Source: Tubiluchus corallicola
Taxonomy: Eukaryota > Priapulida > Priapulimorpha > Priapulimorphida > Tubiluchidae
DNA length: 64,000 nt
Assembly (NCBI GenBank): GCA_030141605.1
Contig: JAQGDQ010000715.1
Span: 1 to 64,000 of the forward strand
Reading direction: 5' to 3'
Part shown: positions 56,057 to 64,000 of the stretch, piece by piece
Position numbering within the stretch: the first letter of the stretch is position 1
Layout: every line of letters begins with the position of its first letter
Made by a program: the position numbers and the translations under genes
The notes under the pieces: model-generated
The model's input: only the letters and a program-made list of their open reading frames with translations
The model's database searches: none
Told to the model about the DNA's origin: nothing

Positions 56057-56443
56057 TCAACAGCAGCATTGTTTCCAGGAATGGCCTGATCTGTAGTAGA
56101 TTCTGTTTGCTTCCACGGAGGCATCTTGGTGGTCTTTTTGATGTGGTTTAAGTCCAGTGTCCAGTACTAGACCATACAGCTTGTGCTTGAGGTTTCTTGT
56201 CACAATTGAAAATGGGCGTCGTTCATCTTCCAGCATAACTCCAGAATCCAGTTCCGCCCCACAGATGACATTAATGACGTCGTAATTCAGTAGCTGTTGA
56301 AAAAATACCGTGCCGTAATTCAATACTGCGCTGATGAGAATTTTTTTCGTGCACAACCATAATTCTTTACCATGCCGTACTGTATCGTAGTGCTTGCTTT
56401 CAGCGTAGACTTCCAGTTTACAGGTTTGTTCTTCTAACCACAC
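56057..56443 (-). CDS. Unrecognised 128-residue open frame
   Basis: The frame runs from ATG 56443 to a stop at 56057 and is less AT-rich than its surroundings. It includes KELWLCTKKILISAVLNYG, CGAELDSGVMLEDERRPFS and NLKHKLYGLVLDTGLKPHQ. Its composition looks protein-like, with no signal peptide, membrane helix or known motif. It may be an exon of an unknown minus-strand gene or a decayed transposon gene. It sits next to the 39-bp minisatellite between Kazal genes B and C. Confidence 0.3.
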   Translation of the reverse strand: MWLEEQTCKLEVYAESKHYDTVRHGKELWLCTKKILISAVLNYGTVFFQQLLNYDVINVICGAELDSGVMLEDERRPFSIVTRNLKHKLYGLVLDTGLKPHQKDHQDASVEANRIYYRSGHSWKQCCC

Positions 56444-57201
56444 TCCAAGTCCTTTATACGTTTGTTGGCTATTTCGTTTTAATTTTTGGATTTTAGAATT
56501 CTTGTACCATGATTTTACAACTATAAAGCTATTCTGACAGAATAAGTACTTTTGTAGTTTTAAAACTTCTTTGCTTGATCTATTTTAAAAGCAAAGCAGG
56601 TTAAAGCCCGTTAAAACACTGGAGACGGAGTTTGAAATGGATTTCAAAAAAACCTGATTGCTTGTTGAATTTTAGAATTTAATTTAATAAAGAAAAGATG
56701 AACTATTATCCATGAATCAGTCAGTCTTATCTTATGTATATTATTTCATATTATTATTAGTAGTACGAATTTACATATTTTTCCAAAAAAATTTTATTGT
56801 GCATCTTGCAGTTACATTAGATATTACATTTTTCGTGAAAACAAATACAGAGATGGAAAAAATGTCACATTTAGAAAGCTTTTCTCTTGTGTGAGTACTA
56901 ACATGGCTAGAGAGCAGGAACGGAAAATTCTTCATTACACATTTGTAATAGAGCTTTTTCGTCTGTGTGCAATCTTTCATGGACTACAACATATAAATAC
57001 ACAAAAAAATGATTTGCTGCAGCACTCACAACTGTGATGTTTCTCTCTATAAACTACTAATCAAGTAGTTTATTGAAACCTATCTAAGTTGAGAGAAAGA
57101 ACTCAGAAAATGACGAAATTTAATAATAGCACGAAATTTATTTATATAGTTGGCCTGAATTTTATATATATATATATATACCTACTACAAAAATGCATTT
57201 A

Positions 57202-57540
57202 TCAGCTGTACCGGAACGTCTCAGAATTAATAAGTGATCTGCATCTAGACCCCCATAATAATATAATCAGGCTGATATGATACTGAGCGTTTATTTTCTC
57301 AAAAACAGCGGGATTAATGTGTGGAATAATTTGCTGAAAGGAGATCGATTTTTTTAGTTGTATATTGAATTTACTTTGACCAGAATCAGTTACAACTGTG
57401 ATTCTGAGAGTTCTGACCAATCTAAATTCTTGTCTATGGACAAAGATCCAGCTTTTCACAGATGATAGAGTCGATCTCCTCAAACAGTTTCTGACGTCAG
57501 CCAAAAATGCACCTTCAAATGTAGGGTGATATTCTGACAT
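57202..57540 (-). CDS. Unrecognised 112-residue open frame
   Basis: Minus-strand frame with YHPTFEGAFLADVRNCLR, EFRLVRTLRITVVTDSGQ and FQQIIPHINPAVFEKIN. No family is recognised. It lies upstream of the Kazal C promoter on the opposite strand and may belong with the frame at 56057-56443 or be chance. Confidence 0.2.
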   Translation of the reverse strand: MSEYHPTFEGAFLADVRNCLRRSTLSSVKSWIFVHRQEFRLVRTLRITVVTDSGQSKFNIQLKKSISFQQIIPHINPAVFEKINAQYHISLIILLWGSRCRSLINSETFRYS

Positions 57541-57678
57541 TGGTATAACCTTAAATTTACTTTAATGCAATTTACAACCACTAAAATATTTGTATAAATT
57601 GTTCTGCAAATTAATCAAGCAATCTATGAGTAAACAGCACACAGCTAAATGACTTAAAGGTCACTTTTAACCTATGAC

Positions 57679-57761
57679 TATATAAGGTAACGTAAAATTA
57701 TTCCAACAGTATTAATTAAGGAACGAAGCATATTTGAGACATACTGCAGCTAGTCGCAAAG
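57679..57761 (+). promoter_or_regulatory. TATA box and non-coding first exon of Kazal gene C
   Basis: TATATAAG at 57679-57686, followed by a short exon ending GTCGCAAAG|GTAAGC at 57761. The upstream block (TATTTGTATAAAT, TTCTGCAA, TTAATCAA, AAAGGTCA) is shared in order with the gene A promoter at 38893-38958, so it is probably functional. Confidence 0.68.
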
Positions 57762-59187
57762 GTAAGCTGCTGTAATCACAGTTCATGCATACACTTGCGA
57801 GTGAAGAAGTAAAGAACGTAGACTTTTCTTATTAAAGTGTTTTTGCATTTTACGTGTTTTGATTTAATGGTCTCTGTAAAACCAGAATTTTTGCATTAAA
57901 TATCTTTTTTACTGTAATATATTGTAAATTATACCAGAATCGCAATTAATTTTTTTGCCTTATATATTTTTTTCAACTATAAGACGTTGAGGTGTTTCCC
58001 TTTTCAAGATCTTCTGACTCTATCTGATCCTTTTTTACCTTTATTGTCATTCTTGGGTTCCGCAAACAAAGCTAAAAATCGTCAAAACTGAAGCATACAT
58101 GTTTATTTTTAATTTAGTTTGTGACATTCAATAGACGATGTCCTGCAGATTATTCCTGTAGATTAAACTTCAACTTTTATGGAAGATGTGCAATAATTGA
58201 AAAATTTATAAATTTTAAAATTCCTAACTATGATGTCTTTACACGAAAAATAACAGGTTCATTCATATATGGGAAGAAAGAACAGCCTAATGATGTAATT
58301 GATAAACTGTATGTTTACTCTCCATATCATAATACAATTATATGGACCTGTTGGTACAGACTGTGTTTTAAACTATCAGATCAACATCTTCTATCTCCTC
58401 AAATATGTTTTTATTTATTTATTTGTTTCATTGTGTCTTATGTCTTTTATTGTGTTTTATGGATTTTATTGTGCTTTATGTCCCAGTGTGTCATGTTTTT
58501 GAATTATTTGTCTTGTATAATTATGTTTTGTGTCTAGGTGCGTATGTATATATTTTTAAGTAGTTTCTATTGAAATTTTAATGACAGATGGTATAGCTGA
58601 ATGTCGAATTTGTGTATATAGTGCTATGTACTTTTTAAATGTACGAAAAGAATTTAAAATAAAAAAATTATGTACAATTTTAGAAATGTAGTTTGTAGGA
58701 GAATCAACTTCCAAAAGTTTTGATGTTCAGTCCCTAATTTCGATCTCATTACCTCCCCCTTTGTTGAGAACCTTTCCGCTACACCCTTTTTAAGTCAACA
58801 TATAAGAACTTTCAGCCCCTATTTTGGCCTAAAAAATGTTTTTATATTTACTGAAACCAATCTCGATCACAAGATTCAGACTTATAAGAATGAAAATCGA
58901 TGCATTTGATCAAATGCTGATTGGTTAGTAGAAAAACTCCAATAAAGCCATACATAGCAAAGTAGGGACCATGTCTATACAAATGTCGTGCATTTCTTTT
59001 TTATCTGTTTGTAACGTAATGTGATGTAACGTTGTACAGTAACGTGTTGCATCATCAATAAACTAGCTACTATTTTATTTTATTTTAATTAAAAACTGAA
59101 AATAAAAAGTCTATTTTTATACAACACCCGCTTTTCGTATTTGGTCTCTTGTTACGACGACATTGTCAACATTATTTTTCATTACAG
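57762..59187. other. 5' UTR intron of Kazal gene C
   Basis: It includes an open frame at 58121-58537 that turns into low-complexity hydrophobic sequence and is not supported as a gene. Near 58654-58670 an AAAATAAAAAAA tract may mark a retrotransposon tail. Confidence 0.4.
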
Positions 59188-59207
59188 ACTCTAGTTACAG
59201 TAGCACA

Positions 59208-62200
59208 ATGGCAACGAAGCTTTTACTGATTTTGTTGATGCCTGCCTTTATAGCAGCTATCAGATGTAAGTAAATTCAAGATGCGCCTGGTATTGTATAT
59301 TGGTTCACTATCTTCAGGATATGGTTAGGAAAGAGTTGCCATTTGCGGCCTTTTCAACCCCAAACTAGCATGTTAGTATTTCCAGGGCAGCAACAGGGTG
59401 ACTGTTTCGTGCTTGATATTATACAAGAAGCCATGAATTTCTAAACACAACTAGTGGGGCTAATGTCGGTATTCTAGGTTTGTATTTCTTGAACTGATTG
59501 TAATTCAAATATTTGAGTTGTTAAACCATAATGTGTAAAGTTAAACTCCTATAACATGGAAGAAAGGTGTCATGTGGTGGCTACTGGGTGCAAAAGTAGG
59601 AAATGCTAATGCTTACTCTTTTAATATACATGTATTCTTTTCTAGCAGCAAACAGACAAAAGAATCGGGAGAAAATTGAGAGGATGTCACATTTGTGGCA
59701 CAATTACTGACAATTTGTGGCTTCCAAATCTTGTACCTGGCGAACGGAAAAAAAATTATTCTGAAACGAAAAATTTGGAAAGAAAAGATCATCATAATAG
59801 TATCTTCAGTGCCGTATTAAGGCGCGGGTTTTATGAGGTGCAGCTCAGGGGCCACTATCAATTGAGGGGCCTACAGAGATTAAACGAAATTATTTTATTG
59901 TGAAACTTTACTACAGAATGAGAGTAGAAGAATGCTGAATTATCTGAGTTAAAAATAGAGTTTAATACAGAAAATCCAACATTCATGCTTTTGGTAATTG
60001 TCACTGAGGACCGGGGCCTCTCACTTTCTGCATCCCAGGGACCTACAAATTCAAAATCCGACCCGAGTATCCTACGAGCTCAGGCATTTCATGGCATGCC
60101 CTTGCACCAAATGTGTTGCATTGCATAGTGTTTACACAATAACAGCACCCAGAGCCTGTAATGGTGGCGGACTATAGAGTCAATGTTGCGTGCAACTGTA
60201 ATGCAACACATTTTAAAGTGTTGTCATTTCGACAGATGAATGTATATTAATGACATATAACAAGCAGTTATCGTTCATTAGCCGCAACTCAAGAGTTTTA
60301 TTACATGAATATACAAGGCATCAATGGAAAACCTTTAGGATAATTTTTGCCAAGGATTTTTGGTCAAAGATTGTTTTTTCTCAAGATAAACGCTTAATTG
60401 AAGTAACAGACAGCTGTTATTCGAGTTATTTGAGACATCAGTGTATTCTTCTTTGTTAATTGGTATTCCAGCTTGCGAAGATAGCTTGCAACGCCTAGAA
60501 AATACGGCTACTATAATTGTTACTAAACTAGGCGTTTTACCATCTTACTCCGATTCTAATGGAGTTGCACTGGCTCCCTGTCAAACAACGTATTATTTTT
60601 AAACTATTGCTGATTACTTTTAAATCTTTATATGATATAGAATTCCATCTGATCTCGCTGATCTAGTCAATTATATGTCCCTAGACGATCTTGGAGATTT
60701 CAGGGCAGTTTTATACTAGCGGTCATCGATCACAAAAGAAATAGCGCTCGGTGTATGTTTTTTTGCCAGTGCAGCTGCACGTGAATGGAATAAACATTCT
60801 TTTAGCTGGCGTTCTATTTCTGATTTTAACCGTTTTAAAATGGTCTTATAACCAATCTTTTTACTGTAACGTTTAATAAGTATGAGGCTTAAAGCCTATT
60901 TTTACCACAGCGTTTAATTAGTTGCCTTCTGAATTTTTATTGTATGCTTATAATTTGTTGCATCCATTCTTAATTGTAGATCTGTATTATAGCACACCTG
61001 ATGACAATACTTTAGTAATGCTGATGCATATTTCTCGTTACTGGTCTGTGATGTTTAGTTGTAGATATATTCACACCACTTGCTTGCTGCAACATAGCAG
61101 ATGAAAAAAAACACTTTAATAAGACGTTTTTACAATGATTAATAATGTTGTTTTTGTAATTTGCCAGTCACTTTTCCACCAAAAGGATGTCCATGCCCAA
61201 TTCCAAGAGTTCCTTCTTTCGTATGTGGGGAGGATGGCAAGACTTATTCAAGTCTGTGCTTGCTAGACTGTGCCGGTAAGTCATTCAGCAAGATAAAATT
61301 TTAGAATAATGGTTGTGAATAAGATATTTGTAAACAAGACAAAACAAGAATGGAAGAGTTCCTTACCAAATCCACTGGCGATATTTTGCCAGTTTTGACA
61401 ATTACGACTTATTAAAAAATTTTTTCTACAAAAGAATGTTTGCTGATTTATTTTTCGAAAGGGGTCTACAATTCCGCCACACAATTCAACTATCCTAACC
61501 CTAACATCAAACCTAACCCTAACATTAAACCTAACCCTAATCCCAACCCAATTCTGACCCTAATCCCAACACTAATCCTGTTCCACCACACGCACTAACT
61601 TCTTGTCTGTGGGGAATTGTAAACTTTAGCCTATTTTTCTTACTACAGTTATATGTAAATAGTATATAGTTAACAAAAAAGTAAAAAAAAACTTCTTCAA
61701 AATCCGTTTATAATTTAAACAAAAAAGAACGTTTTTCTCAAATCACCAAAAATATATAGATCTCATTTTAGAAATGAACAATTCAAATAATTGTTATAAA
61801 CAAATAATATAACAGTATTTACAACCTACAATTATTTAACTAGTATAAAACTATTACGTTACCAGAATAACCGGTTGTTGCCCAAAGTGAAGAAAATCAG
61901 TTTGGTTCCTAATTGTAGCGTATTTTTCAAACTTCCCGATCAATTTGCTTTACAAGCGCTTTTTGGCTAGCCTGCTGTGACAAATACATCTATGCAACCG
62001 ATCGCTTGGTGTAGAAACCTAGAAATTAACTCAGTGGTCTGACAACCAGCTTTTTAATTATCATGACCTGACTATTTAAGCAAATTTGGTGCAGGTACAC
62101 ATGGTGCAGCTGACAAATTTGCCACGGGTACAGGTGGCGCTGATGAATTGTAAGCTAAAGCTACAAAGAGGAAATCTCGGGCCTGCTCTGTCATATTGAG

Positions 62201-62997
62201 GGGCGTATTAACCAATAGGCTAACCAAGCGATAGCCGAGAATGCCAAAGTTCGAAGGGCATCACATTTCAGAAAAAAATCCTCGGAAATGTTCATGTAAG
62301 GAATGTATTTTAAGACACACCACAGCCAGTTGCTGAGTTCAGCTTTTATATAAGTGTCACATAACGAACAGACGCAAGGTATTACACAACAAGCAGTTGC
62401 GCAGCCTGCTTGAGTATAGGTGCTATACAAATACGTGTAATAATGATCACGTAGAACTAGGTTACTAGTGTTTATAATACACCACAAGTAATAGTTAATT
62501 CTGATCATTACATAAACAATCATAAATTCAAAATAGAGATGGGTCAGAAGTTTTAGCCTAGGGCGTTATAAAGTCTTGACACGCCCCTGGTCATATTGGC
62601 TGGTAGGTGGGGTGGGTTCATGGGAATACTAATCCCAGGTGGTGAATTCAAAACCCGACTAGTCAACAATTTTTCGGCGTCTTCAACTTCTTACCCACGA
62701 TGAATAGTAATTAGTAAAATAAACTGCAATGGTTTGTATAAAAAAATTTGATAATCAATCATACTTAATTAATGAAATTCATTGCTTTTGCATTATTTTG
62801 CTTCTAGGATTAAAAAAGAAGTGTGATGGAAGATGTCCTTGTCGTGCACCAGAACCTGTTGATGAGAGAAACCCGTGTTTCAGAGACTGCAATGCTTATA
62901 GTGATCCAGTATGCGGGAGACTAACTTCTCCAGTACCAGTACTTCTCGACGTGGATAAGCGTTGTTTCCAGTACCGAAACGATTGCGAGTGGCAATT
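59208..62997 (+). CDS. Kazal gene C: secreted Kazal protease inhibitor, 3' end not found
   Basis: Coding exons are 59208-59265 (signal peptide MATKLLLILLMPAFIAAIR), 61168-61275 and 62808-62997. All have GT-AG borders in phases 1, 1 and 2. The ATG used by genes A and B has become ACG here, and a new ATG three codons upstream keeps the frame. The second exon is one Kazal unit (CPCPIPRVPSFVCGEDGKTY, then LCLLDC). The third matches the longer Cys-rich unit of gene A (KKKCDGRCPCRAPEP, NPCFRDC, DPVCGR, ECW-like NDCEWQL). It lacks the three-fold 344-bp exon array. The exon equivalent to 43225-43300 was not found before the window end. The introns carry hAT-like and LINE remnants. Confidence 0.83.
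59807..60065. mobile_element. hAT-like remnant in a Kazal C intron
   Basis: It starts CAGTGCCGTATTAAGGCGCG. The 8-bp flanks AGTATCTT (59799-59806) and AGTATCCT (60066-60073) agree at seven of eight. The right terminus (TCCGACCCG) is decayed. Confidence 0.55.
60468..60852 (+). pseudogene. CR1/L2-like reverse-transcriptase C-terminal remnant
   Basis: Broken frames give CEDSLQRLENTATIIVTKLG, then IIFKLLLITFKSLYDI, then LVNYMSP and WNKHSFSWRSISDFNRFK. These match in order the RT tail of CR1/L2-type LINEs. Several frameshifts and stops show it is long dead. It lies in a Kazal C intron. Confidence 0.7.
61488..61582. repeat. Degenerate interstitial telomere-like repeat
   Basis: CCTAACCCTAACATCAAA and CCTAACCCTAACATTAAA follow each other with an 18-bp higher-order period, then CCTAACCCTAATCCC variants. 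The core is CCCTAA, the animal telomere hexamer. It lies in a Kazal C intron. Confidence 0.75.
62198..62589. mobile_element. hAT-like MITE with perfect 8-bp target duplication
   Basis: Ends GAGGGGCGTATTAACCA and TTGACACGCCCCTG, flanked by GTCATATT on both sides (62190-62197 and 62590-62597). It lies in the intron before the exon at 62808. The first base has changed from the expected C. Confidence 0.82.
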
Positions 62998-64000
62998 GTA
63001 AGAATATGATTGTTTAAAGTCAAACTAAGCCCTCATTATAATTATAAACTTTTACAAATTAAAATCCTACTCTCATTACGAATATTTAATTTATTTTATT
63101 ACAAACTTACTGTAAAACTTGTTTCTTTTCACTTTTATCACTTCGTTGCATTAAGTTTGAAGAATCGTGTTTTCGGTTGAGCGGAACGAATGAACGTTAT
63201 GAGTGATGAGGTCACCAAAGATCGGTAACCAAACTCCCTTTACGCATTTCTGTACTACGTAAGTCATTCTCACTCACTTGCGCCAAAGATGCGATGTTTA
63301 CGGCAATTCACGAGATTGAAATTCGATAGAAAAAGTTATTTTTTAATTTATAAGTTTCTTTTGTTTAATAATAGCTGCGAATATTGTATAATCATATTCA
63401 TGCGTTGAAAAACTTCAATGTCTATTGGAGTTAGGCTATATAGGCCTTTAAAGGAGAAGAAAAGGGGTTCCTGATTATTTTTTCATTATTTACTCAGTGT
63501 TATCTAAACTTATTTCAAATGACTTATCGTCAAAATGGCTGCGTCTAACGATCATCCCTGGAGTTTAAATTTACATGTATCATACAGCGTTACTGCCGAC
63601 ACAAGCTCTGTGTGCAAAAAGACAATATATAAATGGTATAAAATTTTCAAAACGAAAAAAAGGAATTTTTTAAGCTTTATGTAAGTGGAGGGTTTTTTGT
63701 ACTTTAAATTAACAGATTTTGGCATTTTAGCGTGCGTAAGACAAAAACCGAGTCAAAATTTGTTTACTGTCCCTCGTTTATCAGACATTAGTACTGGCAG
63801 CTATTTAGCGACGCAACACCCAAATAATAATAAAAAAACATGTAGAGTATATGCACCAACTTCTACTTTCGAATTAAAGACTAAGTTCGTTAAATGAATA
63901 AAAATGATTAAATGAGGCGGGGCCACTAGAAACCAAAATCCCTAGTGGCGCAACAATAAGGTCTGCCTTCAGGACAGCAATAACCTAATAGTTAAAAACA
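62998..64000. other. Kazal C downstream sequence to window end
   Basis: No terminal Kazal exon was recognised. A 70-residue frame at 63685-63897 contains FTVPRLSDISTGSYLATQHP and RVYAPTSTFELKTK, which reads protein-like but matches no recognised family. CCTAGTGGCGCAACAATAAG at 63940-63959 resembles a transposon end. Confidence 0.35.

Noticed and set aside
58121-58537. 138-residue frame in a Kazal C intron
   Set aside because: The second half is low-complexity hydrophobic sequence, and there are no splice or domain signals.

Overview
The window looks like a piece of an invertebrate animal nuclear genome. It is AT-rich, its genes are split by GT-AG introns, and it is full of microsatellites and small DNA-transposon copies, with scattered non-LTR and LTR retrotransposon remnants. 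No bacterial-style gene organisation is seen. The phylum cannot be fixed from the sequence alone. One assembly gap of 392 N lies at 37247-37638.

Region 1 (1-10132) is a large imperfect palindrome. About 1.74 kb at the left edge is repeated in reverse at 8396-10132. Each arm carries the same first coding exon of a MAGI-type scaffold protein (N-terminal PDZ domain) and the same degraded piggyBac-like element. Both exons point inward into a roughly 6.6 kb centre that has no continuing exon. The centre holds transposon debris: a pogo-type transposase piece, an RTE-like LINE end, a 5S-rRNA-derived SINE with target duplications, a second LINE end and a better preserved piggyBac-like element. A CTG/CTA trinucleotide repeat marks both arm-to-centre junctions, about 60 bp on the left and about 640 bp on the right.

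Region 2 (10133-36589) is mostly non-coding. It holds a C2H2 zinc-finger gene 3' part (16236-17668) and a complete five-exon gene for LIN37 (25111-31630), a subunit of the DREAM/MuvB cell-cycle repressor complex. The LIN37 gene is visible only after splicing. Its introns carry three copies of one hAT-like element and two solo-LTR-like copies. Several Tigger/pogo-like and hAT-like elements follow.

Region 3 (36590-37246) has an LTR-like block with heat-shock-element motifs and one exon of an SLC7-type amino-acid transporter on the minus strand, cut by the gap.

Region 4 (37639-64000) is a tandem cluster of three genes for secreted multi-Kazal serine-protease inhibitors, all on the plus strand. 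Gene A (39842-43300) is intact. Gene B (50801-54720) has two frameshifts and no recognisable promoter. Gene C (59208 to beyond 62997) has a good TATA promoter and different Kazal units. In genes A and B the three central Kazal exons repeat with an exact 344-bp period, showing recent exon-plus-intron duplication. No clearly new multi-gene system was found. The most notable items are the inward-facing palindrome, the Kazal exon amplification and the LTR with heat-shock-like promoter elements.
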